This document shows, one piece after another, positions 17,807 through 26,070 of a stretch of 49,230 bases of DNA. A model generated the notes under the pieces. It saw only the letters and a list, made by a program, of their open reading frames with translations. It did no database searches and was not told where the DNA came from. Position 1 is the stretch's first letter; every line of letters starts with the position of its first letter. The DNA comes from Bacteroidales bacterium UBA1180 (GTDB taxonomy: Bacteria > Bacteroidota > Bacteroidia > Bacteroidales > Paludibacteraceae). Made by a program: the position numbers and the translations under genes. The stretch spans positions 1 through 49,230 of the forward strand of contig DBYS01000010.1 of the NCBI GenBank assembly GCA_002310195.1, written 5' to 3'.

Positions 17807-19419
17807 AACATCAACTGATTATCGCCGCCACGATGCTCGCGCTGACGAGTTGTGGCCGCGTAAGCACCACCGAAGTGCGCCTCACGAGCGAGGCTGGCGA
17901 CAAGTACGCCCTCAAGGAAAACATATCCTTCCGCAAAGGCCAGGCACCGATGCCGCTTGTGATCATCAACACCGCTGACGAGCGTCAGACCATCGACGGC
18001 TTCGGTGCGTCGATCACCGAGAGTTCGGCCTTCGTGCTGGCATGTCTCACGCCTGAGCAGCGCGCGATGGTTATAGGCGAGCTGTTTGGCGAGAATGGTT
18101 CGAACTTCTCCGCCACGCGTACGGTGATCGGTTCGAGCGACTTCACATTGCAGGGACATTACTCCTACGACGATGTGCCCGGTGACAAAGATCTGGAGCA
18201 CTTCAGCATAGCCGTTCATCAGGACGGCTGGCGGCAGGCCGCTTATCCGCAGATCAAGGACGAGCAGTTTGATATGTACCAGTTCATCCGCGAGGTAGCC
18301 GCTCTCAAGGCGGAGCAGGCTGACCCCACATGGCGGCTCATGGGTTCGCCGTGGACATCACCCGCGTGGATGAAGGACAACAATCTGTATTTCGATCATC
18401 AGAACCGTCGTGGCGGTGCGTTGCTGCCGGAGTACTACGATGCGTTTGCACGGTACTTTGCACGTTACCTGCAGGCTTACCGCGAGGCCGGGGTGGAGTT
18501 CTGGGCTGTAACGCCGGAGAATGAGCCGATGGGCAACGACGGATCGTGGGAGAGCATGGATCTGACGCCTGACGCCGAGGCGGAGTTCATAGGCAAGCAC
18601 CTTGGGCCGACACTGGCCAAGGATTTTCCGGACGTGAAGATCTTCTGCTTCGACCAGAATACCTTCGAGGCCGACCGTTATACAGCAGCCGTGTATGACC
18701 GCAACCCCGACGCCAATCGTTACACTGCCGGTACGGCGCTGCACTGGTACGGATCGACAATCTCCTGTTTCCCCGAGGTGCTTGACTCGCTGCACGCGCT
18801 CTATCCGGATAAGATACTGATGCACACCGAGGGCTGTGTGGATAACCTCGGCCGCCCCGGCTGGCCGGGTGTATCGGATTATGCCGGTTACCAAGAATCC
18901 GGCTGGTTCAACAACGACGCTTTCTGGTGGGGCGCAAACGCCACCGACTGGGCGTACTCCACACCCTGGTGGCCGGAGCTGCACCCGAAGTACTCGCCCG
19001 TACACCGTTATGCGCAGTACATCATCGACGGCATCAACCACTGGATGACAGGATATATTGACTGGAACTGTGTGCTGGACTCCATAGGCGGCCCGACGCA
19101 TGTGCTCAACCACTGCGGTGCGCAGGTGATGGTTGATTACCTGAACGACATCATCTACTTCACACCGTACCACTACGCGTTCCGTCACTTCTCGCGCAGT
19201 ATGCGTCCGGGTGACATCGCTCTGGGTGTGAGTCAGGTTGCCGGTAATTCCGACTTGCACGTTTGCGCGGTGAAGAAACAAGGAGGCGGCTATGCAGTCA
19301 ATATGCTTAATAAGGCTAAGGAGCCTTGCTCGTTCAACCTGCAGCTGGGTGAGTACTTTGCAACCATCCACCTGCCCGCAAACTGCGTCGAGACAATCGA
19401 GGTCGCCTTGCCGGAGTAA
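17803..19419 (+). CDS. GH30 beta-glucanase/glucosidase lipoprotein
   Basis: A 538-residue lipoprotein (lipid site Cys17, LALTSC). The GH30 fold is shown by QTIDGFGASITESSAFVLA at the start of the barrel, LMGSPWTSPAWMKDN, the acid/base motif TPENEP (Glu241) and the nucleophile motif MHTEGC (Glu343). A C-terminal beta-sandwich ends at PANCVETIEV. In Bacteroidota glucan loci, GH30 proteins usually act on beta-1,6 or beta-1,3 glucosidic bonds. Removal of beta-1,6 branches from laminarin or fungal glucan is the most natural role here, but the subfamily cannot be fixed by eye. Its ATG overlaps the phosphorylase stop (ATGA), so the two are translationally coupled. Confidence 0.87.
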   Translation: MKHQLIIAATMLALTSCGRVSTTEVRLTSEAGDKYALKENISFRKGQAPMPLVIINTADERQTIDGFGASITESSAFVLACLTPEQRAMVIGELFGENGSNFSATRTVIGSSDFTLQGHYSYDDVPGDKDLEHFSIAVHQDGWRQAAYPQIKDEQFDMYQFIREVAALKAEQADPTWRLMGSPWTSPAWMKDNNLYFDHQNRRGGALLPEYYDAFARYFARYLQAYREAGVEFWAVTPENEPMGNDGSWESMDLTPDAEAEFIGKHLGPTLAKDFPDVKIFCFDQNTFEADRYTAAVYDRNPDANRYTAGTALHWYGSTISCFPEVLDSLHALYPDKILMHTEGCVDNLGRPGWPGVSDYAGYQESGWFNNDAFWWGANATDWAYSTPWWPELHPKYSPVHRYAQYIIDGINHWMTGYIDWNCVLDSIGGPTHVLNHCGAQVMVDYLNDIIYFTPYHYAFRHFSRSMRPGDIALGVSQVAGNSDLHVCAVKKQGGGYAVNMLNKAKEPCSFNLQLGEYFATIHLPANCVETIEVALPE

Positions 19420-19474
19420 CTAATTGCATTTACCTGACTAATCAATCATATTAACCCTTAAAACATTAACAACA

Positions 19475-21988
19475 ATGAAAAAACTAACACTTTTAACTGC
19501 GCTATTATGCGCGAGCCTGTTTGCTTTCGCTGCCGAGCCCGAGAACTATGCGTTGGCAAGCAACGGTTCAACTGCAACAGCCAGTTCCGGTAATGCTGCT
19601 TTGGCTATTGACGGTAACGAAGGAACACGTTGGGAATCTGCAACTACCGATGACGAGACGTGGACAGTCAACATGGGACAGCAGCGTACCTTCAACATGG
19701 TTCGTATCCTTTGGGAAGGAGCTTATGCTAAAGAGTTCACTATCAAGTATTCTGCTGATGGTGAAAACTGGACAATGTTCCACGATGAAACGAACCTTGC
19801 TTCTGCAGGTTGGCAGACCATCTACAAGGAGGCATCCGTTACCGGACAGTACATTCAGTATCATGGAACAAAGCGAGCTACCCAGTGGGCGCAATCGTTC
19901 TATGAGTTCCAAGTAATGCAGGGCGAGGCACCGAAGGAAAACATCGCCAAGGGCAAAACCATCGTTGCAAGTTCGGGTGGACAGAATGACCCGGCTCGCG
20001 TTTTGGACGGTAATGGATCGTCTGAATGGCAGGGTTCCGTTTCGGGAGGAACCGACGGTGATGAAACAAGCCGTACCTACGATGCATGGTTCGTTGTGGA
20101 CCTTGGTGCGTATTATGATATCAACAAGGTGGTCGTGACTTTTGAGGGCGCATGCTCGCAAGAGTATCACATTGACTTCTCTGCTGATAATACCGAATGG
20201 AAGTTGGGCTACGACTTCAAGGGTAATGCCGGTGTGAATGGCCACTCGGATTATATCACTGACCTGCAGAACAATTCCAAAGTGCGTTATGTCCGCTTCT
20301 GGAGCACGAAAGCTGCCACGCAGTGGGGCATGAAAGTGTTTGAGTTTGAGGTGTATGGCGACGCATGGGTTGACTCCGGCGATACAGAGGCTCCTGTTAT
20401 GGTTAGTGCTTCGCTCGACAGCAAGGCTTGGAACAAAGCCGTACTTGCTGTTTCGGCTACTGACAATCATGAGGTTGCCAAGTACCACCTCGTGGATGCT
20501 ACCAATGCTATTGACGCCCAGGCTAATCCTGCCGACGGTAAGGTTACTCTCACAGGCCTCAAGGCTTCCACCGAGTACAATGTAGTTGTTACGGCCATTG
20601 ATGCTGCCGGCAATGAGTCTGCAAATAGCAAGACTGTCAGCTTCACCACCGAAGTTTATTCCGCCGCTCCTCAGGCTGCAGCAACGGCTCCTACATGGCC
20701 TGCGGCACAAGTGAAAGCCATCTATTCGCCCACCTACAATGCTGATTGTGGCTTTGGCGAGTGGGGTAGCGGTACGGTGTATAGCCAGGATACTTATGGC
20801 AAGAAATATGTCCTTGGAGGAGGCGGATATTTCGGCTTGGTGGATTTCTCGCTGAACTGTATCAATATGGAGAAACTGCATTTTGATATCTGGATTGATG
20901 CGGATGCTTCCATTCGCGTCGTTCCTATCTGGGGTGGCACAGAGCAAGGCGTAGTAGTTCAACTCAAGGGCCAGCAGTGGAACAGCATTGATATCGACAA
21001 AGAGCAATATACGATTATCAACGATTGGACCAATATCTACCAGGTTAAAATCGACCAGGCTTCCAATCTTACCTTCTGGATTGGCAATGCGTTCTTCTAT
21101 CGCACAACTGCACTAGTTGATAACGAGAAGCCGACCAACGTAACGGCTGCTAAAGCTTCGGAAAGTTACTTCTCCGTTGTGCTGGCTGTATCGGCTAAGG
21201 ACAACAGCGGTGCGGTTAACTTCGTTGTTAAGAACGGCGAGGCAGAGGTGGCTACCGGTGCTGCTGCCAGCGACGCTACGGCTAATATCACGGTTCCTAA
21301 CCTCAAGCCAAACACAGAGTACACCTTCTCTGTTATTGCTAAGGATGATGCCGGCAATGCTGCCGATGCTGTGGCTGTATCTGCCAAGACGCTTGCCGCA
21401 CCTGCTCCTGCTCCTACGCCCGACCTCAAGGGCAAGGTCGTGGCTTCTGCTTTCTGCGATGTAGCGGCAAGCAACCCGGCTATCAAGATTGGCGAGTGGG
21501 GACAATCTACCCAGGCTTTAGTAGCTGAACTCGCAGAGGGTGATCATGTATACTACTGCTCGAACTTCAACTATCTCGGTTGGGAGTTCACGCCGGCTAT
21601 CGATGCTACCGACATGGAATACGTGCATCTGGATATCTTCGCTCCGGAACTGACGGGTATATCATTTACCCCGATTAGCCCGGGTAAGGAGAAACCGACG
21701 GCACAGACCCTTACCGCTGGACAGTGGACATCGTTGGATATAGCTCTGACTGTATATGAGTCTGCAGGTATTGAATGGAACAATGTGTACCAGTGCAAGT
21801 TCGACGCTCCGGTGGGTGATGGCAAGGTGCTCTTCATCGACAATGTTTACTTCTATAAGGCTGACGAAAACACAGCTCTGGACAACACTGTAGAGGCTAA
21901 CGTAGCTACGAAGGTGCTCCGCAATGGTCAACTGTTCATCATCCGTGACGGACAGATCTACACCATCCAAGGCGCTATCGTTCGCTAA
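19475..21988 (+). CDS. secreted modular protein: two discoidin-like domains, FN3-like and jelly-roll-like modules, sorting-type tail
   Basis: An 837-residue protein with a signal peptide (residues 1-20, ending AFA). Two F5/8 type C (discoidin, CBM32-like) domains lie at about 21-150 and 151-297 (AIDGNEGTRWES; VLDGNGSSEWQGS; VDLGAYYDINKVVVTF). A FN3-like domain follows (298-393), then a jelly-roll-like module (~410-550, starting VKAIYSPTYNADCGFGEW), another FN3-like domain (~551-645), and a second jelly-roll-like module (~655-800, ending VLFIDNVYFYKAD). The last 30 residues hold the shared tail (VLRNGQLFIIRDGQIYTIQG). No hydrolase motif is visible. Binding of the glucan or of host or food-particle glycans at the cell surface is the best guess. 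It starts 55 bases after the GH30 gene, with no promoter or terminator seen between. Confidence 0.8.
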   Translation: MKKLTLLTALLCASLFAFAAEPENYALASNGSTATASSGNAALAIDGNEGTRWESATTDDETWTVNMGQQRTFNMVRILWEGAYAKEFTIKYSADGENWTMFHDETNLASAGWQTIYKEASVTGQYIQYHGTKRATQWAQSFYEFQVMQGEAPKENIAKGKTIVASSGGQNDPARVLDGNGSSEWQGSVSGGTDGDETSRTYDAWFVVDLGAYYDINKVVVTFEGACSQEYHIDFSADNTEWKLGYDFKGNAGVNGHSDYITDLQNNSKVRYVRFWSTKAATQWGMKVFEFEVYGDAWVDSGDTEAPVMVSASLDSKAWNKAVLAVSATDNHEVAKYHLVDATNAIDAQANPADGKVTLTGLKASTEYNVVVTAIDAAGNESANSKTVSFTTEVYSAAPQAAATAPTWPAAQVKAIYSPTYNADCGFGEWGSGTVYSQDTYGKKYVLGGGGYFGLVDFSLNCINMEKLHFDIWIDADASIRVVPIWGGTEQGVVVQLKGQQWNSIDIDKEQYTIINDWTNIYQVKIDQASNLTFWIGNAFFYRTTALVDNEKPTNVTAAKASESYFSVVLAVSAKDNSGAVNFVVKNGEAEVATGAAASDATANITVPNLKPNTEYTFSVIAKDDAGNAADAVAVSAKTLAAPAPAPTPDLKGKVVASAFCDVAASNPAIKIGEWGQSTQALVAELAEGDHVYYCSNFNYLGWEFTPAIDATDMEYVHLDIFAPELTGISFTPISPGKEKPTAQTLTAGQWTSLDIALTVYESAGIEWNNVYQCKFDAPVGDGKVLFIDNVYFYKADENTALDNTVEANVATKVLRNGQLFIIRDGQIYTIQGAIVR

Positions 21989-21994
21989 AACACA

Positions 21995-22024
21995 AGGCAT
22001 AGGCAGTTGGTTCTGCCTATGCTT
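21995..22024 (+). promoter_or_regulatory. conserved intercistronic hairpin, copy 1
   Basis: AGGCATAGGCAG (21995-22006) pairs with CTGCCTATGCTT (22013-22024) in 12 pairs, one a G-T wobble, around the 6-base loop TTGGTT. It begins six bases after the stop codon of the upstream gene and is followed by ACAAATAAAT instead of a T-run. Homologous hairpins occur at 24886-24916 and 26008-26038. The role may be mRNA processing, stability or attenuation. Confidence 0.75.
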
Positions 22025-22051
22025 ACAAATAAATCCCTAAATACAACTATT

Positions 22052-24844
22052 ATGAAAAAACATCTACTTCTGTCAGCGCTCTTATGCGCAAGTATGTTTG
22101 CTTTCGCCATTGAGTCAGAGTATTGTGGCGAAGTAATGCTTCCTGGCGATAGTCGCGAGGCTGCGTTCTCATGGGAAACGAACGAGGCTGGTGAGGTCAT
22201 TATTACCATAACTGAGACACTCGGTGGAACATTGGAGTCAACCCACTTCCGCGGCAATGGTATAAATATCGACAAGATCAAAATTGGGGAGCAACGAGAG
22301 GATGCCGCCGACTATTTCACGCTCGCGTGCGGGGGCAAACCCACCATCACCCTCACGCCCAAGCAAGGTGGCAAGACGATTGAGCAGGGCACGAAGATCT
22401 ATGTCGAGAACCAAATCATCGAGTACGCCACCAGCCAGGATGGCAACGCTTGGCCGACACTCACATTTATCTATACCTACGGAGGCGTATGCTCCGCTGA
22501 GCCTGTGCTCACGCGTATCAACCTCTCTGCTCCCATAGCGTTTGCTAAGGTAGGCGAGGCTATTACGCTCAATGTCGCACCGGTTGACCAGATGGGCCGA
22601 CTGATGGACGTCACCGTCGATCTTACCGTCAGCCCCGCCGATGCAGGTGGCTTCAATGGCAATGTCTATACTCCCGCCAAGGTCGGAGCAGCTACTATCA
22701 CTGCCAAGGCCGGCGATGTAACCGCCACCATCAATGTCTATGGCGTGGAAAGTGATAACCTTGCTCTCAACAAACCCTGCGAAGCCGGCTATGAGCCCGC
22801 TAACCAAGATGAGCTCTCCACCAAGGCCAACGATGGCAAGACCAACACACAATGGGTAACCTATGCCGACCAGAAACCTGACGTTGAGTGGTGGATCGTG
22901 GACCTCGGTGACCAGTACAGCATCTCTGCAGTAGATGTGCTCTGGGGTGACCCGACATCCACCAAGTATATCATCCAGCTTCGCGACGAAGCTCCCTCGG
23001 AGGCCGACAAAGCCAACGATGATGCCTGGGAGACCATCGCCACACGCGAGGGTGTAACCATCAACAGCGAGCAGTTCATCACGGTGCGCGGCCACGGACG
23101 ATATCTCCGTCTCCACTCACTGGCTAAGTCCTCGAACTTCTTCCGCCTCAAAGAGGTGCGCGTGTTCGGCTCGGAGTGGGTGCCTGTGGATGATACCGAG
23201 AAACCCGTCATGGTTGCTGCTACGCTCGAGAGCAAATCTGCCAAGAACGCTATCATCAATGTGTCTGCTACCGACGATGTGCTCATCAAGGCTTTCCACG
23301 TCGTAGATGCCTCCAAGGGCATTGATCAGCGCTTGGTTGATACCGACGGCAAGATCACTATCAGCCCGCTTACTCCTGCTACAGCGTATAACTTCACCAT
23401 AACCGTGTTTGATGCCGCAGGCAAGGAGAGTGACAACAGCATCGTTGTGCCAGTGACCACCGACGATATCATTCCTCTCGTCAGCGCACCTGTGCCTCAG
23501 TGGCCGGCTAAGCAGGTCAAGAGCATCTATAGCGATGCTTACAAGTTCGCACCTGCTTCGCTCAACAGCTACAACGAGGGCTGGTGGCAGAACCCAAGGC
23601 TCAAAGAGGAAACTATCGATAGCGACCACTTCCTCCACTACGACCTCTATCAAGCCGGTATGATTGGCGCACAGTTCGCCGAGCTACCGGTGATGACCAT
23701 GGAGAAGATGCATATCGATCTGTATGCCTCCGTTCCGGGCTCGGTCACCTTCCGCTGGATAACCATGGGTGACCCCGATGAGGTCAACACTGTTCGCAAA
23801 ACCCTCAAACTCGACGGCGGCAAGTGGAACTCGTTCGACTTCGACCTCAAGGATTTTGGCAATCACAACTGGGCACGACTCTTCCAGTTCTCCATCGAGA
23901 ACTACGAAGCCGGCGGCTTGGTAGGCGAGCACCTGTCAGTGGATAATATCTACCTCTATCGTACCACCGAACTCGTTGATAACGATGCCCCGACTAATGT
24001 CACAGTGACTAAAGTGTCCGAAGGTGTGTTCTCTGCCGTATTGGCTATCTCCGCCGAGGATAACAGCGGAGCCGTCAATTTCGCCGTCATGAATGGCGAC
24101 AAGGAGCTTGCTACCTCCGGTGCAGCCAGCGGCACGAAGGTCAATGTCAATGTGCCTAATCTCATCCCGGGCACAGAGTACAATCTCTCTGTCATCGCTA
24201 CTGATGATGCCGACAACGCTGCAGAGCCTGTATCTATAGCCGTCACAACGCAAGCAGGACCCGCTCCTGCACCCGTGCCTGTACTCGATGGCAAACCGGC
24301 TGTACCTGTCTTCTGCGATGCTATGGATGGCAATCCGTACATCAATATCGGCAACTGGGCGCAAACAACACAGGCGCAGGTTGGACTGCTTGCCGAGGGT
24401 GACCATGTGTACTACGGAACGAACTTCAACTACCTCGGTTGGGAGCTCTCGCCGTCGGTGGATGCTACGGACATGAATATGCTGCATGCGGACTTCTACA
24501 CCACCGAGCTGACATCCATCCAGCTCACACCTATTTCCCCGAACCACGAGGGTATCTGTACCGTTCAACTCAAATCCGGCGTATGGACATCGGCGGATAT
24601 ACGTCTGAGCACCTTAGCTGCGGCGAATATTGACTGGAGCAATATCTTCCAGTTCAAGTTCATGGAGGCTACGCCGGCAGGCAAGTCATTGTTCATCGAC
24701 AATGTCTATTTCTACCGTACCGACGAAGCTGCTGTCCCGCACACCGCTGCCATAGCGCCTGCATCGAAATTCATCGACAACGGCTCGCTGTACATTCTTC
24801 GCGACGGTGTAGTTTACACCATCCAAGGTGCAGTAGTGCGCTAA
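22052..24844 (+). CDS. secreted modular protein with N-terminal Cys-bracketed module, BIG2-like, discoidin-like, FN3-like and jelly-roll-like domains
   Basis: A 930-residue protein. ATG 22052 is chosen because it starts a signal peptide (MKKHLLLSALLCASMFAFA); an earlier in-frame start would run through the hairpin region. Residues 21-145 are an unrecognised module bounded by SEYC and YTYGGVC, also found inside the 1670-residue protein at 26071. Then come a BIG2-like domain (~148-232), a F5/8 type C-like domain (~233-376, VDLGDQYSISAVDVLWGD), FN3-like (377-475), jelly-roll-like (~490-640), FN3-like (641-735) and jelly-roll-like (~745-890). The last 30 residues are the shared tail (FIDNGSLYILRDGVVYTIQG). 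From the FN3-like part onward it is a clear paralogue of the preceding gene. A surface glycan-binding or adhesive role is inferred. Confidence 0.8.
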   Translation: MKKHLLLSALLCASMFAFAIESEYCGEVMLPGDSREAAFSWETNEAGEVIITITETLGGTLESTHFRGNGINIDKIKIGEQREDAADYFTLACGGKPTITLTPKQGGKTIEQGTKIYVENQIIEYATSQDGNAWPTLTFIYTYGGVCSAEPVLTRINLSAPIAFAKVGEAITLNVAPVDQMGRLMDVTVDLTVSPADAGGFNGNVYTPAKVGAATITAKAGDVTATINVYGVESDNLALNKPCEAGYEPANQDELSTKANDGKTNTQWVTYADQKPDVEWWIVDLGDQYSISAVDVLWGDPTSTKYIIQLRDEAPSEADKANDDAWETIATREGVTINSEQFITVRGHGRYLRLHSLAKSSNFFRLKEVRVFGSEWVPVDDTEKPVMVAATLESKSAKNAIINVSATDDVLIKAFHVVDASKGIDQRLVDTDGKITISPLTPATAYNFTITVFDAAGKESDNSIVVPVTTDDIIPLVSAPVPQWPAKQVKSIYSDAYKFAPASLNSYNEGWWQNPRLKEETIDSDHFLHYDLYQAGMIGAQFAELPVMTMEKMHIDLYASVPGSVTFRWITMGDPDEVNTVRKTLKLDGGKWNSFDFDLKDFGNHNWARLFQFSIENYEAGGLVGEHLSVDNIYLYRTTELVDNDAPTNVTVTKVSEGVFSAVLAISAEDNSGAVNFAVMNGDKELATSGAASGTKVNVNVPNLIPGTEYNLSVIATDDADNAAEPVSIAVTTQAGPAPAPVPVLDGKPAVPVFCDAMDGNPYINIGNWAQTTQAQVGLLAEGDHVYYGTNFNYLGWELSPSVDATDMNMLHADFYTTELTSIQLTPISPNHEGICTVQLKSGVWTSADIRLSTLAAANIDWSNIFQFKFMEATPAGKSLFIDNVYFYRTDEAAVPHTAAIAPASKFIDNGSLYILRDGVVYTIQGAVVR

Positions 24845-24852
24845 TCCTTCAC

Positions 24853-24879
24853 TCCCCGGCACAACAGTAGTGTCGGGGA
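24853..24879 (+). promoter_or_regulatory. GC-rich intercistronic hairpin
   Basis: TCCCCGGCAC (24853-24862) pairs with GTGTCGGGGA (24870-24879) in ten pairs, one a wobble, around a 7-base loop. It lies between the stop at 24844 and a second hairpin. There is no T-run. This first hairpin has no counterpart in the other two gaps, so it is an extra element in this spacer. Confidence 0.6.
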
Positions 24880-24885
24880 CACCGA

Positions 24886-24916
24886 AGGCGCAGGCGGTTG
24901 GTAGCCACCTGCGCTT
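24886..24916 (+). promoter_or_regulatory. conserved intercistronic hairpin, copy 2
   Basis: AGGCGCAGGCGG (24886-24897) pairs with CCACCTGCGCTT (24905-24916) around a 7-base loop, with one C-A mismatch. Compared with copies 1 and 3, several positions change on both sides so that pairing is kept (A-T to G-C, T-A to C-G). This indicates selection for the structure. It is followed by ACCAAAACAATT. Confidence 0.75.
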
Positions 24917-24942
24917 ACCAAAACAATTAAATCAACTAAGTC

Positions 24943-25998
24943 ATGAAAAAATCTGTACTTCTCACTCTCGCTCTAGTAGCAGCGACCCTGTTGGCTTCGG
25001 CTAAGCAATATTGTCACGAACCTCTCACACAAGGTAACAACACCATCTACCTGACGTGCGAGCTATTGAGTAGCACCTATACAATGACCATTGAGGCCGA
25101 TGTGGATTTGGCGGGTTTGGGTGGCTCGTTTATGCATCTGAATGGAACAGAGGTACATGACCTGCGAGAGTTCCTGACCATAGCGCCCGACAAGAAGTCG
25201 ATGACGATAGCCTTTGCATCATCAACCGCGCCGAACTTCTATACTCCGCTGTATGTGATGATGCCGGGTGAGGTTAATTTTGGTATGCTCACAGATGTAG
25301 AGTGGGGATTGTGCTCCATCGATGATACTGAATATACCATCACCGTGGTTCAACCTGCAGAAGGAGGCACCATCAGTGCCAGTCTGCAGAAAGCCACCTA
25401 CGGTACACAAGTTACCCTAACCGCCACACCCAACGAGGGTAAGCAGTTATATAAGTGGCTGGTGACGGATGCAGAGGACAATGAGGTGAGTGTGAACAAG
25501 GGTAAATTCAACATGCCTGCATCGAATGTGACGGTTACCGCTACATTCCGCGACGAACTGCACCTAATACCCGCCACATTCTCCGGCAAGTCGCAGGTAG
25601 CAGGCGCAAACTTCACGTGGAGCGTGACGCGCAATGTTGACCAGACGCTAACCTTTGCCATCAGTTGGGATAAGGCGCTTGAGGGAACAGTGCCGCAAGT
25701 GTGCATCAATGATGTATTTATGAATATGCATCAGCAAGGGCAGAGTGCTACATATACCACCAGCGATACTTATGAGGATGGAACAGAACTGCCGTTCTTC
25801 TTCTACGTAGCATATACAGGTGATGCGGCACGAATTGATGTAAGTTACACCGTAGGTGAGACTAATGACCCGAATCAAGGTTCGGCAGTGGAAAATGCTC
25901 AAACAGAAAGTGCGACAAGCAAGGTGATGATTGACGGACAGCTGCTGATTATTCGTGATGGCGTGGTTTATACCATCCAGGGTGCACAAGTCCGCTAA
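24943..25998 (+). CDS. secreted protein with YC/GLGGSF module, InlB-like repeat and sorting-type tail
   Basis: A 351-residue protein with a signal peptide (MKKSVLLTLALVAATLLASA). Residues 22-127 form an unrecognised module that opens KQYCHEPL, contains GLGGSFMHLNG and YTPLYVMMPGEVNFG, and closes VEWGLC. Two more copies begin the protein at 26071. Residues 130-205 look like an InlB/Flg_new-type beta-grasp repeat (GTQVTLTATPNEGKQLYKWLV). Residues 207-315 form another beta-rich domain (ATFSGKSQVAGANFTWSV). The tail is VMIDGQLLIIRDGVVYTIQG. The two bracketing cysteines could form a disulfide outside the cell. No enzyme motif is visible; a surface binding role is inferred from its neighbours. Confidence 0.75.
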   Translation: MKKSVLLTLALVAATLLASAKQYCHEPLTQGNNTIYLTCELLSSTYTMTIEADVDLAGLGGSFMHLNGTEVHDLREFLTIAPDKKSMTIAFASSTAPNFYTPLYVMMPGEVNFGMLTDVEWGLCSIDDTEYTITVVQPAEGGTISASLQKATYGTQVTLTATPNEGKQLYKWLVTDAEDNEVSVNKGKFNMPASNVTVTATFRDELHLIPATFSGKSQVAGANFTWSVTRNVDQTLTFAISWDKALEGTVPQVCINDVFMNMHQQGQSATYTTSDTYEDGTELPFFFYVAYTGDAARIDVSYTVGETNDPNQGSAVENAQTESATSKVMIDGQLLIIRDGVVYTIQGAQVR

Positions 25999-26007
25999 TC
26001 TGCAACA

Positions 26008-26038
26008 AGGCATAGGCGGTTGATTACCGCTTATGCTT
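26008..26038 (+). promoter_or_regulatory. conserved intercistronic hairpin, copy 3
   Basis: AGGCATAGGCGG (26008-26019) pairs with CCGCTTATGCTT (26027-26038) in 12 pairs, two of them G-T wobbles, around the 7-base loop TTGATTA. It starts nine bases after the upstream stop and is followed by ACAAATCAAG, nearly identical to the context of copy 1. Confidence 0.75.
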
Positions 26039-26070
26039 ACAAATCAAGTAAGAAATAATAATTAAAAACA

